Shown: positions 1 through 13,005, numbered from the stretch's first letter. The stretch: 64,000 bases of DNA from Sordaria brevicollis (GCA_033439795.1 JAUTDP010000004.1:1550001-1614000), one strand, 5' to 3'. Notes: generated by a model from the sequence alone, not told the origin. Numbers and translations are program-made.

Positions 1-1844
1 CTCCTATTCGAATAGTAATTTCCTTCTTTCGTATAATTTCCCTATATTTTAATAGAATATTTTTAATAGGATTATTAATTACTTTATAAAGGAATATTTT
101 CTAACCCCGCGGGTAGAATAAGAACGGAAATTTTTTCCTTCTAAATAACCGGTCTAGCGGCGGTAATTAAATTGGCGCCGCTCCGAATATTTAAGCCCTA
201 AAAATTCGTAAACGCGTTTATTAAGCCTTTAATTATTAATTTTAATTTAATAAAGGGCTTACTAATCCGCTTACGGGTATAGCCTTTATTTTTACTTTTA
301 AATTCCCTTTTACGAATAATTATAATATAAGCGGTAGGGGGGGCGTTAAGGAAATCGATATTTTTATCGTCTATTATTATTACTGGTTTTAATATAATAT
401 TTCTTTTAAAATCCTTCTAATATATAAATACACGTAACCTTTTAATATATTTTATAATAGCCTTCGCGATAACTTTTTTAAAAATAAGGTATACCTTCTT
501 TTCGAAGGCGTAATACCCGTATTTTCTATATAGAATATAAAAAATTAATAATTTATTTTCGTTAAACGGGTAATTCGCTTCTTTAAAATAATCTCTATTA
601 TATTTATCTTTACTATAGCGTTTATAGACGTTAATATTATAATAGAACTTCCTTAAATATCCTACGCCCTAATAAATAAAATATTATTAAATATTAATTA
701 AAGAAATAAACGGTTTATAAATATACGCGCCGCCTTTTTAAAGGAAGAATCCTTTATAAAAAGCTTCGGCTACTTTTATAATTATAATTTCTATTATAAA
801 GAATCCCTTATTTTCGCCAATTCTCTTCTTTTATAGGCGTATTTTAATAATAGAAACGGTCGGGTTCGCTTATTATATTTTATAAATAATATCCTTTATT
901 TTTATATATTCGGCGATATTCGTTTAAGGGAACCCTTTAGTAATTAATATAATAATATTTAAAAATACGAACGCTTTTTCGCTAAAGACCTTTTTAACCC
1001 AAATTTAATATTATTAATATTATTCGTATATAGCGTTATTAAATATAATTTTATAATTTCCGGTCGTAAATAATTTCGTAGCGGTTTGTATAATATTAGG
1101 GATATTAGTCTTTAAATTGTAAAATATTTTTTCGATTTAAATTTTAATTTCTTCGTTCGTCCGCTTTAAATATTAAATATTAATTATAATACTTCGAATA
1201 AAGAGGGTATAATCGTAATTAACAGGGAATATTTTCGGAGGGGGGGTAATAATTATAATATATTAAGGGATAAACCCGGTTTTAAAAAAAACGTCCTTTA
1301 TAATTCCGGCCTATATTTTTAATACTTTTTTAACGTTCTTTTATAATTTTTATAAAATTATCTTTTTTAAATTATTAAAATCCTTTTTAATAATAATTTA
1401 ATTATTATTAATTTTATTAGCTTCGGGGCGCGTTATTTTACTTTTTTTTGCGAAGATTTTCGTATATTCGTTAAATAATTTGTAAATTTAATTACAATTT
1501 TCGAGCGAAATGGCGTTGTAATTCGAAGATTTATTCGCTTTAGCGATGAATTTTTTTATAATTTTATCGTCTTCCTACGTTTTTTCTAAAATTTTCGCGG
1601 CGCGCGCTATATTAAGGTCGTTATAAATTAAAAGTCTTGCGAACGGGTTGTAGACGCTATTTTCGAATTTATAATTATTATTATTAATCGTTATTAGTAA
1701 TAATAATATATCGTCGTCGTTATATTCGTCGCGGGATATTATAAAGGACGTAAAAGACCTTCCTAAATCGATTCCCGTTATCGGTTTTCGTTTTAGAGCG
1801 CTCTTCGACTAAAAATTAGCGTTTCTAATTCTAAAGTAGTTTTT
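1..1844 (-). mobile_element. LINE copy L1, 5' part (3' part outside window)
   Basis: This is the 5' quarter of a Tad-like LINE on the minus strand. Its 5' terminus lies at about 1844, with the same terminal bases as L3, L5, L7, L10, L11 and L12. It holds ORF1 (about 101-1844) and the first codons of the endonuclease (1-101). Its 3' part lies left of the window. It was inserted into L2, whose sequence resumes at 1845. Many TAA codons and near-absence of CpA/TpG show heavy RIP, so no protein can be made. The assignment rests on collinearity with L3 positions 2317-4160. Confidence 0.85.
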
Positions 1845-2316
1845 AAATAAAGAGGGAGCTTTTTACTTTTATTAATAAATAATAATCTTTATTATTTTCC
1901 GAAAATTAGGTTCTTTTCCGCTTCTTTTTTTTTTAACGGATTGTGTGCCGTTTTATCGCAATATTATTAAATTTCGGGTTGAAGTTAATAATTATAAATT
2001 TATACCGCCGATTTAATTTAATTACCGTTATTATTAATTAATAATTATAATATAATACTTATTTTTTCTTTATAGCGTTTTTTAATTATATTTTTCGATT
2101 AAGGGTTAAAAATTCCGGCGGTTATAACGGTTGAATAAGTATACCCGTTATTGGGGGCGGTCTTATTATAATCGTTATAAAGTTCTTTATTAATATTTAT
2201 TCTTTTATTTATTTAATTTTAGCGGTACCGTTTTCTAATTTATTAATAAATAATCGACTTTTTATTCGTTTTATTTAAATATAATTAGTTATTTAAATTA
2301 TTATTCTTTGGATAAA
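1845..2316 (-). mobile_element. LINE copy L2, left segment (end of ORF2)
   Basis: A minus-strand LINE piece matching the C-terminal part of ORF2 (L3 positions about 6790-7250). It is the left half of a copy split by L3; the right half starts at 9287. L1 interrupts it on the other side, so its 3' end is outside the window. The uninterrupted sequence at the L3 junction can be read in L4 near 13890-13915. Confidence 0.85.
2301..2316. repeat. Target site duplication of L3 (left copy; right copy 9287-9302)
   Basis: The 16-base direct repeat TTATTCTTTGGATAAA flanks L3 on both sides. Its first three bases may instead belong to the TTAC tail. The same site without an insertion is visible in L4 and L5, where L2-type sequence runs through unbroken. 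Confidence 0.9.
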
Positions 2317-2319
2317 AAA

Positions 2320-4060
2320 CTGCTTTAGAACCGGAAACGCCGATTTCTAGTCGAGGAGCGCTCTAAAACGAAAACCGATAATAGGAATCGATTTAGGAGG
2401 GTCTTTTATATCCTTTACAATATTCTACAACGATTATAGCGACGACGGTATATCGTTATTACTAATAGCGATTAATAGCGGTAATTATAAATTCGAAAAT
2501 AATATTTATAATCCGTTCGTAAGATTTTTAATTTATAATAACCTTAACGTAGTACGCGCCGCGAAGATTTTGGAAAAAATATAGGAGGATAACGAAATTA
2601 TAAAGAAATTTATCGCTAAAGCGAATAAATTTTCGGACTACGATACCGTTTCGTTCGATGATTATAATTAAGCTTATAAATTATTTAACGAATATACGAA
2701 AATCTTCGCGAAGAAAAGTAAAGTAATACGTCCCGAAGTTAATAAGGTTAATAATAATTAAATTATTATTAAGAAAAATTTCGACGATTTAAAGAAAATA
2801 ATCTTATAAGAATTATAGAAGAATATTAAAAAGGCGCCGAAGATATAGGCCGGAATTGTAAAGGACGTTTTTCCTAAAATTGGGTTTATCCTTTAATATA
2901 TTACAATTATTACCCCCTTTCCGAAAATATTCCCTATTAATTATAATTATATTTTTTTTATTCGAGGTATTATAATCGATATTTAATATTTAAAGCGGAC
3001 GAATAAAGAAATTAAAATTTAAATCGAAAAGATATTTCGCGATTTAAAAATTAGTATTTTTAATATTATATAAATTATTATAAGATTATTTACAACCGGA
3101 AATTATAAAATTATATTCGATAATATTATATACGAATAGTATTAGTAATATTAAATTTAGGCTAAGAAGGTCTTTAGCGAAAAAACGTTTGTATTTTTAA
3201 ATATTATTACATTAATTACTAAAGGGTTCCTTTAAGCGAATATTATTAAATATATAAAAATAGAAGATATTATTTATAAAATATAGTAAGCGAACCCGAC
3301 CGCCTTTATTATTAAAATACGCCCGTAAAAGAAGAGAATTGGCGAAAATAGGGGATTTTTTATAATAGAGGTTGCGATTATAAAGGTAACCGAAGTTTTT
3401 TATAAAGGATTCCTCTTCTAAGAAAGTAATATATATATTTACAAACTATTTACCTCCTCGGCTAATATTTAATAATATTTTATTTATTAAGGCGTAGGAT
3501 ATTTAAAGAAATTCTATTATAATATTAACGTTTATAAACGTTATAGTAAAAATAAATATAATAAAAACCGTTTTGGAAAAGCGAATTACCTATTTAATAA
3601 AGATAAATCGTTAATTTTCTATATTCTATATAAAAAGTATAGGTATTATATTTTCGAAAAGAAAATATACCCTATTTTTAAGAAAGTTATTACGAAGGTT
3701 ATTATAAAATATACCGAGAGGCTATATTTATTTATATATTAAAAGGATTTTAAAAGAAGTATTATATTAAAGCTAACGGCGGTAAAGGACGATGGGGATA
3801 TCGATTTTTTTAACGCCCCCTTTACCGCCCGTATTATTATTATTTATAAGAGGGAATTTAAAAGCGGAAATAAAGGCCGTATTTATAAACGGATTAGCGG
3901 GCCTTTTATTAAATTGAAATTAATAACTAAAAGTTTAATAAACGTATTTATAAATTCTTAAGGTTCGAATATTCGAAGCGGCGCCGGCTTAATTACCGCC
4001 GTTAAACCGATTATTTAAAAAGAAAAAATTCCTATTCCTATTCTACCCGCGGGGTTAAAA
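2320..4060 (+). pseudogene. L3 ORF1, gag-like nucleic-acid-binding protein (RIP-dead)
   Basis: This is the ORF1 remnant, which in this family packages element RNA. The frame can be followed from the first bases of the element, so there is almost no 5' UTR. Near the start it reads G-I-D-L-G-G-S. A proline-coding C tract lies at about 2918-2931. The first zinc knuckle is at 3476-3517 with spacing CX2CX4HX4C, but all four ligands now read Tyr (TAT): Cys TGY and His CAY were each changed by one C:G to T:A transition. Two further knuckle-like blocks follow (about 3525-3680), as usual in fungal LINE gag proteins. Many stops. Limits are approximate. Confidence 0.75.
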
Positions 4061-7000
4061 AATATTCTTTTATAAAATAATTAATAATCCAATTAAAAAT
4101 ATTCTATTAAAATATAGGGAAATCGTACGAAAGAGGGAAATTATTATTCGAATAGGAGGAGATTTATAATATTATAGCGATTTAAAAGCCGGGTAGGAAT
4201 TTAAATAAAGATATTTATTATTTACGGGGCGGTAAATATATCGGGGTAAATTATTTAGAAAAAAGGAGGGCGGTTATTTATATAAATAAGAAATAGAATT
4301 TTAAGGATTTAAATTTTTATATCGGAAAAAATTAGGCCTCTATAATATTTAAAAGTTTAAAGGAGTTATTAACCGTTTATTTAATTTATTCCCCTATTAA
4401 AATATATAAAATATTAGAATACGAATAGAAATTTCCCCTCTTCGAATTCTTCGAAGAGAAACCCTTAATAAAATATTAAATTGTAGCCGTCGGGGACTTT
4501 AACTTCTATTATCCCAATTAGGATTTAAAAAATAAAATTAGCCCGAAAGCCGAAAGATTCTTTATATAAGTATAATAGTAACGTATATAATTTATTACCC
4601 TTAGAAGGGAACCGACCTATATAAATAATATAATATAAAAAGAGAAAAATAGGATAATCGATTATATATAAATAATATTAAAAATCGAAACCGAATATTA
4701 AAGGGCGTAACGGTATAAATAAATTAATTCGGATTATTATCCTTAGGAAATTTAGGTTTATATTAAAAGAAAAATTAAGAAAGCGAAAATAAAAAAAGGT
4801 TATAATTGGAATTTAATAAATGTAGAAAAAGTGCGAAAAGCGGCGTTATAACGGATTTCGGTCCCGGTAAGGATTAATACGAAAGAGGAATTAGAATTTA
4901 TATTCGATAAATTCGATAAAGAATTTATAAATATAGTAGAAGAATTCGTTTTATATTAAAAGAAAGGTCGAAGGAGAAAAACGAAATAATAAATATTAAA
5001 ATATAAAATAGCGACGAAAAATACGAAGCGGAAATAGTAAAAATAATATAAGGAAAGGATATCTTCGAATTAAATAAAATTTATAGAAATATCGATAAAG
5101 AAAAGAAAGATTAATATAAAAATTTAATAAGCGATATAGCGAAAAGGCGTTAAAAAGGCGTCGAAGAATTTAAATAAATTTTAAACCCTTGAAAAATAGG
5201 CTTATACCCGAAGTTATTTATTAATAAACCCGTTTAAATTCCTAATTTTTAAATAATACGAAGGAGTAAAAGAAATCGAAAATTATAATAATAAAGCGAA
5301 TATTCTCGCCAAGCGTTTTTTCCCGAAGGTAAACGTTTTTACGGATTATTTACTTAATTAAACCCTTCCTTTAAATATTAACGATTTATTATTTATTAAC
5401 GAATTAATTACCGAGGAGGATATTTAGGAAATTTTATTTTAAATAGCTTTAAATAAGGTATTAGGCGTTAATTAGTATTCGAATAAATTTTTAAAAATTT
5501 ATAAGGAATTATTCCGAAAAATTATAACCGCTTTCGCGGCTATAAATTTTTATTTTAAATATTTCCTACAGCGGTTTAAGAATATAAAAATAATCGTTTT
5601 TAAAAAACTAGGAAAAACCGTTATATAATAAAAATTAGCCGGCGTATAGAGGCTAATTTTATTATTAAATAACGTCGGGAAAATCTTCGAAGCGTTCGTC
5701 GCTAAAAGGTTTACTTAAATTGTAAAAAAATTTAACCTTTTATTAAAGGGTTAAATAAATAATCGGGCAAACTGTTCGATTAAATTTACTATTTATATCG
5801 TTACGGATATTATATATACGGTTTAGAAATTTAGAGTTATTATATCGCTAATATTCTTTAATTTTAAAAGCGTATTTAATAGAGTTAATTATAAGTAATT
5901 ATTATATATTCTATAGGAAATACGATTCTTATAATAAATTTTCGAATAAATAGCGAATTTCGTTAATAGACGAAGAGGTTCCCTTTTCTTCGACGACGAA
6001 ATATCCGTTCCCTACGTTATAGAAATTAAAGTACCCTAAAATTCCCCTCTCTCTTTAATTCTTTTTATCCTTTTTATTACCCTATTATATTATAAATTAA
6101 TTATAGTTAAAAATATAATTATAATTGGTTTCGTTAACGATATTAATATCGTCGCCGTAATAAAAACTATTAAAGAGAATTATAAAATATTTTAAACGGT
6201 ATAGGAAATTTATTCCGAATAGGTAAGGGAGAGAAATATAGAATTCGAAGCGAATAAAATGGAATTAATATATTTTATACGGACGAAAGTATTAAGAATA
6301 GAAATTCTCTAATTCGGGGATATTATATTTCGATTAACGGAATTGATAAAATTCCTAAGTATTTAATTAAATTATAAATTTAATTATCGAGTTTACGTAA
6401 AGGTTATTAAAAAGAAAATAAAGATTTAAACGAATATATTAATTTAATTAATTATAAAAATTTGGGGTTACTCTTTCGTTTATACGAAGGAAATTTATAT
6501 TAAATATATTTAAAGCGCGATTATATATAGAATTTTAGCCTTTTATTAACCGATAAAAATATATAGTAAATTCCGAAAGATAATAATTAAATTAATTAAA
6601 TATTAAATTAAATATTTGAAAATTATTATTAGGGTATATAAAGTTACGTTAATATAGAATTTTAAAATAGAAATTTTTTACCTATTATTCGACTTCTATT
6701 TTAAAAAACGGGTAAGGGTTTTCGAAAAAAAATTCGCTTATACGGATTAGGTTAAATTCGTTTAAAGAATAGTAATTTAAATAATTAATTATATTTAAAT
6801 AAAATGAATAAAAAGTCGATTATTTATTAATAAACCGGAAAATAGTACTATTAAAATTAAATAAGTAGAGGAATAAATATTAACGGAGAAATTTATAGTA
6901 ATTATAATAAGACCGCCCCTGGTAATAAATATACCCGCTTAACCGTTATAGTTGCCGGAACTTTTAACCTTCGATCGAAAAATATAATTAGAGGACGCTA

Positions 7001-7560
7001 CGAAAAGAAAATAGGTATTGCGCTATAATTATTAATTAATAATAGCGGTAATTAAATTAAATCGGCGATATAAATTTATAATTATTAATTTCGATTTAAA
7101 GTTTAATAATATTATAATAAAATAGTATATAATTAATTAGAAAAAGAAAAAGTAGAAGAAAATTTAATTTTCGGAGGATAATAAAAATTATTATTTATTA
7201 ACGAAAGCGAAGAATTCTTTCCTTATTTAAACGAAAACGGAGGTAATCGGCTTTAGGGCTTTTTTTTTTTAAAAGAGAGTTTTCGACGTTAATACCCCTA
7301 TTTATTCGTATAAATTAAAATAAGAAACGTTCTATTATATTACGTTCGAATATTTTTAAATAATAAATATATAATTTATAATAACCGATTGGCCGTAGAC
7401 GTAAGAATAATTCTAAATTTATTTAAATAATAGAATTAAGGCCGAAAGAATTTTATTATAAGTATTTCGGTTAAAACGATTAAATAAATACTATTTAATA
7501 ATCGAATTAAAAGAGGAGCGGCGAAACGAATTCGCTCGCTATTTTTAATTTTCTTCTCTT
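4060..7560 (+). pseudogene. L3 ORF2, APE endonuclease-reverse transcriptase (RIP-dead)
   Basis: This is the replicase that nicks target DNA and copies the RNA onto it. The endonuclease starts near 4101 and shows G-D-F-N at 4492-4503 (catalytic Asp kept) and S-D-Y-Y-P at about 4729-4743, where S-D-H-Y-P is expected (catalytic His to Tyr). In the reverse transcriptase, 6031 onward reads V-P-stop-N-S-P-L-S, a RIP form of the G-x-P-Q-G-S-P-L-S block. The active site at 6127-6150 reads G-F-V-N-D-I-N-I, so the first Asp of F-A-D-D is lost. A conserved C-terminal region (about 6400-6900) matches the usual LINE tail after RT. It is clearly inactive. The downstream end is uncertain. Confidence 0.85.
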
Positions 7561-7659
7561 CCTTTTCTTTTACTTTTATTTATTAATACGTTAGAATAAG
7601 GACGGAGGAAAATTTTTATTTAACCGAAAATCTATCGGGCCGCGAAGGCGACGATTTAT

Positions 7660-8824
7660 TTAATTATTATTTCTTTTTACAATTAATTAAAACTTTTAGT
7701 ATTTTATTATTATTAACGAGTAGACGGTTTTATTTATTAAATTAACGAATATATTAACGTATAATATTAATTATAAATTAATATTAAACGAACTAATTAT
7801 TATTAATAGGAATAAGACCGGTAGGACGAATAGCCGGCGAATTAATTTCTATCGGGGAATTACTACGGGAAGGTATACGAATACTATTATTATTCGGGGG
7901 AATTCTATTATTATTATTATAAAGTAAATTACTATTATTGTTATAGAATAAATTATTATTATTATTATAGGGAATACTATTTAAAGGAATACGATTGCCG
8001 ATTAAACTATTCTTATCGGAAAGAAGGAATTCGTAATAGTTTTTTTAGAAGTAATCGTTAATTAATTACTTTTTATAGCGAATAAATTACTTTAGGGTAT
8101 TAGTAAAGCCGTTATTAATAAGGCGAGGGCGAATTGCGCTAGTAAATTCTTTAGCGACGATATAGAAGCGGATAAAATAGTCGCGGAATTCGTTACTAAT
8201 TGGGTTTTTATTAATAACCTTCTCTTAGAAAATATTATAGAAATTATAGAAGCCGCGAAATATATCGATTATATAATATAAAATTATTAAAATATATTAA
8301 ATAATTTAATTAAATTTATTTAAAAACGAATTAAAATAAAAAACGTTAATAATATAGAAGATAATAATTTATTTAAATAATTAGGGATATAATAAATCGA
8401 TTTAACGACGGCCTTTATATAAATATTATAATTTAAAACGGCCGGGAAGGCGAAAAGGGCTTTAATTAATTAGAGGGTATAGGTAAGATACGGGGGAATG
8501 CGGATACGGCTTCGGGGAAATTAATGTAAAGATAGAACGTAATAGAGGGAGGATTTACCCTTTTTTTAATATATAAAAGAATTTATTATTAATAAAACGT
8601 TTAATAATATATTCGAAATTAATTTTAATATCGGTATTAATTATATTAAATATAAGGGTTAATGAAAGAGGGCGGAGGGGAAATGAATTTTCGCTTTTAT
8701 TTTCGTTAGAAATTTTTATTATTTTACGGAGCGCTTTAATACGTTTTTAACGGGGAATAGCTATTTTGAATCGATTATTATTATTATTAAAGAAAAGAAA
8801 AGTTTAAAAAGGCCCGGGGGATAG
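7660..8824 (+). pseudogene. L3 third reading frame, about 380 codons, unknown function
   Basis: Downstream of RT one plus-strand frame can be followed from about 7660-7720 to a TAG at 8822-8824, interrupted only by stops of the kind RIP makes. It has a Thr/Ile-rich repeated segment (about 7860-7960), then a helical, charged region (about 8010-8460), then a C-terminal part with a hydrophobic stretch near 8690-8760. The same frame is recognisable in L4, L5, L7, L8, L9, L11 and L12. The lightly mutated edge of L9 (34615-34694) reads this frame almost cleanly. I do not recognise a domain. It could be a separate ORF3 or an extension of ORF2; the N-terminus is unclear. Confidence 0.6.
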
Positions 8825-9286
8825 AGGGTTTTTATATTTAGGGGAGGGAAGTTTTTATATTAATATAAATTATAATAGAAATATAACCGTTATAAAGGGA
8901 GAAAGAAAATAAAAGGAATAAAAGAAAGTTTAACGGCTAAGAAGTTTAATAACGGTTAGAAAAGTAAATAAGTAGAAGAATAAAAGGTAAAAAATAGTAG
9001 TAAATAAAAGGACGGGATAACGGATTAAAAAGGCGGAACGGTTTAATATTTTTACGTAACGGTAAATAGAAGGGATAAGACGGATATTAATCGCGTTAGC
9101 GGTAAATATATACCGCGATCGTAAAACGCCGAAAAAGCGGCGTGGATAAGTCCGCACTAGGAAATATAGTTAGGGTTTTTATCCGGGGCGTTTAACGCTT
9201 ATAGTTTTATCCTACGGGGAATCGGAGATAGACCCTATACTATATTAGCGCTATAAATTTAGCTAGGGAATAAAAATCTTACTTAC
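8825..9286 (+). other. L3 3' untranslated region with hairpins and TTAC tail
   Basis: This is noncoding sequence between the third frame and the target duplication. It has an inverted repeat GCGGTA/TACCGC at about 9102-9119, and the RIP-damaged version of the GC-rich hairpin that is perfect in L6. The end is CTTACTTAC-like. In LINEs the reverse transcriptase usually recognises the 3' end of its own RNA, so these structures are plausible recognition elements (inference). Confidence 0.65.
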
Positions 9287-9302
9287 TTATTCTTTGGATA
9301 AA

Positions 9303-11341
9303 TTTAATTTAGTCCGTACGGGCGAATTTCTTTTCGAAAGCCTTTACCCGTTTATTAAAATAGAGGTCGAATAGCGGGTAAAAAATTTCCGTTTTAAGGT
9401 TTTATATTAATATAACTTTATATACCTTAGCGATAACTTTTAAATATTTAATTTAGTATTTAGCTAATCCAATTATTATCCTTCGGGGTTTATTATATAT
9501 TTTTATTAATTAATAGAAGATTAAAATTCTATATATAATTACGCTTCGAATATATTTAATATAAATTTCCTTTATACGAACGAAGGAATAACCTTAAATT
9601 TTTATAGCTAATTGGGTTAGTATATTCGTTTAAATTTTTATTTTTTTTTTAATAATTTCCGTATAAGTTCGATAATTAAATTTACGGTTTAATTAAATAC
9701 TTAAAAATTTTATTAATTCCGTCGGTCGAAATATAATATCCCCGAATTAAAGAATTTCCGTTTTTAATACCCTCGTCCGTATAAAATATATTAATTCTAT
9801 TTTATTCGTTTCGAATTTTATACCTCTCTCCTTTACCTATTTAGAGTAAATTTCCTATACCGTTTAAAATATTTTATAATTCTCTTCAATAATTTTCGCT
9901 ACGGCGATAATATTAATATTATTAGCGAAGCCGATTATAATTTTATTTTTAATTACAATTAATTTGCGGTATAATAAAATAATAAAAAAAATAAAAAGAA
10001 TTAAAGAAAAGGGGGAGCCTTAGGGTATTCCGGCTTTTATAGCGTAGGGCGCGGATATTTTATTATTAAAAAAGAAGGAACCTCTTTATCCGTTAATAAA
10101 ATTCGTTATTTATTCGAAAATTTATCGTAGGAATTATATTTCTTATAGGGTATATAATAATTATTTATAATTAATTTTATCGAATACGCTTTTAAAATTA
10201 AGGAGTATTAATAATATAATAGCTCCAAATTTCTAAATTATATATATAATATTTATAATAATACGGATAATAAATTCGGTCGAATAGCCTACCCGATTAC
10301 TTATCTAGCCTTTTAATAGGAAGTTGAATTCTTCTATTATTTAGGTAAATTTTTTAGCGACGAACGTTTCGAGGATTTTTTCGACGTTATTTAATAGTGA
10401 AATTAACCTCTATACGCCGGTTAATTTTTATTATACGGCGGTTTTTCCTAATTTTTTAAGAACGATTACTTTCGTATTCTTAAACCGCTATAAGAAATAT
10501 TTAAAACGAAAATTCGTAGCCGTAAAAGCGGTTATAACTTTTTAGAATAATTCTTTATAAATTTTTAAAAATTTATTCGAATATTAATTAACGCTTAATA
10601 CCTTATTCGGAATTATCCGAAATAAAATTTCCTAAATATTTTCTTTAATAATTAATTCGTTAATAAATAATAAATCGCTAATATTTAAAGGAAGGATTTA
10701 ATTAAGTGAATAATCTATAAGGACGTTTACCTTCGGAAAGAAACGTTCGGCGAAAATATTCGTTTTACTATTATAATTTTCGATTTCTTCTATTCCTTCG
10801 TATTATTTGAGAATTAAGAATTTGGGCGGGTTTATTAGTAAATAGCTTTAGGTACGGGTTTATTTTTTAAAAATTTAAAATTTATTTAAATTTTTCGACG
10901 CCTTTTCGACGCTTTTTCGCTATATCGTTTATTAAATTTTCGTATTAATCCTTCTTTTCTTTATCGATATTTCTACGAATTTTACCTAATTCGAAAATAT
11001 CCTTTCTTTATATTACTTCTATTACTTCCGCTTTATATTTTTTATCGTTATTTTATATTTTAACGTTTATTATTTCGTTCTTCTCCTTTAACTTTTCTTC
11101 CGGTGCGGGACGAATTCCTCCGCTATATTTACAAATTCTCCATCGAGCCTATTGAATATAAGTTCTAATTCCTCCTTCGTATCGATTTTCGCCGGGACCG
11201 AAATCCGTTATAATACCGCCTCTTACACTTTTCCTATATTTATTAAATTCTAATTATAACCTTCTTCTACTTCCGCTTTCCCAACCTTTCCTCCGGCATA
11301 GACCTAGACTTCCTAAGGACAATGGTCCGAGCCGGATTAAT
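9303..11341 (-). mobile_element. LINE copy L2, right segment, 5'-truncated
   Basis: L2 continues to the right of L3, after the duplicated target at 9287-9302. It spans the reverse transcriptase (active-site block at 9906-9932, reading F-A-N-N for F-A-D-D) and stops inside the endonuclease, at L3-equivalent position about 4720. The last 240 bases (about 11100-11341) keep many CpA and TpG and are visibly less mutated than the rest. Loss of the 5' part is the usual result of incomplete reverse transcription. Confidence 0.85.
9303..11341 (-). pseudogene. L2 ORF2 fragment (endonuclease end plus RT)
   Basis: Minus-strand remnant of ORF2 lacking its start. The RT active site keeps Phe-Ala but both Asp codons read AAT (Asn), a double loss. 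Stops are frequent except near the truncated end (11100-11341), where the sequence is close to the ancestral state. Confidence 0.8.
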
Positions 11342-11381
11342 CGTAAGAAGGTTAATTAATAAAATTATATAATTAGTTATA
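11342..11381. other. Short pre-insertion sequence between L2 and L4
   Basis: Forty bases that match no LINE position. They end in the left copy of the L4 target duplication, TATATAATTAGTTATA (11366-11381; right copy 14440-14455 with one G/A difference). This is a fragment of the older sequence into which L4, L5 and L7 inserted. Confidence 0.6.
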
Positions 11382-11840
11382 AATAAGATTCTTATTCCCT
11401 AATTAAATTTATAGCGCTAATATAGTATAGGGTCTATTTCCGATTCCCCGTAGGATAAAACCGTAGGCGTTAAGCGCCCTGGATAAAAACCCCGGTTATA
11501 TTTCCCGGTGCGGACCTATTTACGCCGTTTCTTCGGCGTTCTATAATTACAGTATATATTTACCGCTAATACGATTAATATCCGTCTTATCCCTTCTATT
11601 TACCGTTATATTAGAATATTAAATTATTCCGTTTTTTTAATTTATTATCCCATTTTTTTATTTACTATTACTTTCTACCTTCCATTCCTTACCTATTTAC
11701 CTTTTTAACCGCTATTAAACTTCTTAACCGTTAAATTTTCCTTTATTCTTTTTATCCTCTTTTTCTTCCTATAATAATTATATTTCTATTATAATTTATA
11801 TTAATGTAAGGATTTCCCTCCTTTAAATATAAAAACCCTT

Positions 11841-13005
11841 TATCCCCCGGGCTTTTTTAAATTTATCCTTCTTTTAATAATAATAATAATTAATTCGAAA
11901 TAATTATTCTTTATTAAAAACGTATTAAAGCGTTCCGTAAAATAATAAAAACCTTTAATAAAAATAAAGGCGAGAATTCGTTTCCTTTTCGCCTTCCTTT
12001 ACTAACCCTTATATTTAATACGGTTAACGCCGATATTAAAATTAATTTTAAATATATTATTAAACGCTTTATTAATAATAAATTCTTTTATATACCGAAG
12101 AAAGAATAAATCCTCTCTCTATTATGTTTTATCTTTATATTAACCTTTCCGAAATTATATTTATACTCCCTTATATTTCGCTTATACCCTTTAATTAATT
12201 AAAGCCCTTTTCGCTTTCTTAACCGTCCCGGGTTATAATATTTATATAAAAGCTATTATTAAATCGATTTATTATATCCTTAATTACCCGAATAAATTAT
12301 TATTTTTTATATTATTAATATTTTCTATTTTAATTCGTTCTTAAATAAATTTAATTAAGCTATTTAATATATTTTGGCAATTTCGTATTATATAATCGAT
12401 ATATTTCGCGGCTTTTACGATTTCTATAATACTTTTTAAGGGAAAATCGTTATTAAAAACCCGATTAATAGCGAATTTTACAATTATTTTATCCGCCTCC
12501 GTATTATTATTAAAGAGTTTATTAATGTAATTCGCCTTCGTTTTATTAATAATAATTTTATTAATATTTTAAAGTAATTTATTTATTATAAAAAGTAATC
12601 GGTTAACGATTACCTTTAGAAAGGTTATTACAAATTCTTCCTTTCTAATAAGGATAATTTAATCGGCGGTTATATTCCTTCGGATAATATCCCCTATAAT
12701 AATAATAATAATTTATTCTATAATAATAATAATAATTTACTTTATAATAATAGCGGTAGAATTCTTTAAAATAATAATAATATTCGTATATTTTCCTATA
12801 ATAATTCCTTAATAGAAATTAATTCGTTAATTATTCGTTTTACCGGTCCTATTCCTATTAATAATAATTAATTCGATTAACGTTAATTCGTAATTAATAT
12901 TATACGTTAATATATTCGTTAATTCGACGAATAGAACTATTTATTCGCCGATAATAATAAAATATTAAAGGCTTTAATTAATTATAAGAAGAAGTAATAA
13001 TTAAA
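11841..13005 (-). pseudogene. L4 third reading frame remnant
   Basis: Same frame as L3 7660-8824, on the minus strand, with RIP stops. Function unknown. The C-terminal stop is at about 11841. The repeated GTTATTATT-type codons of the Thr/Ile-rich part lie around 12700-12780. Confidence 0.55.

Larger units (their letters stand above)
2317..9286 (+). mobile_element. LINE copy L3, full length, Tad-like
   Basis: A complete non-LTR retrotransposon of 6,970 bp on the plus strand, inserted in L2 with a 16-base target duplication. The order is ORF1 with CCHC knuckles, ORF2 with APE endonuclease and reverse transcriptase, a third frame, then a 3' region ending in a short TTAC tail. Having two main ORFs, zinc knuckles and about 7 kb agrees with the Tad1 group known from filamentous ascomycetes; the clade is an inference without a tree. 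All frames are full of TAA/TAG codons from RIP, so the copy is dead. I did not find an RNase H signature. It serves as the reference for the other copies. Confidence 0.9.

Noticed and set aside
6880..7200. RNase H domain in LINE ORF2
   Set aside because: Some Tad-group elements have it, but I could not see the expected acidic motif in any copy.
7880..7980. Tandem ATTATT runs as a microsatellite or CRISPR-like array
   Set aside because: They are RIP-altered codons of the Thr/Ile-rich part of the third LINE frame, seen in the same place in all copies; no regular spacers.
8930..9157. Open frames of 75-86 codons on the antisense of the LINE 3' region (also 32714-32971 and, in L9, 34120-34347)
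   Set aside because: They are homologous to each other because they lie in the same noncoding LINE segment. In the little-mutated L6 copy the matching position has GCG instead of a start codon, and composition alone can explain openness. Treated as chance.
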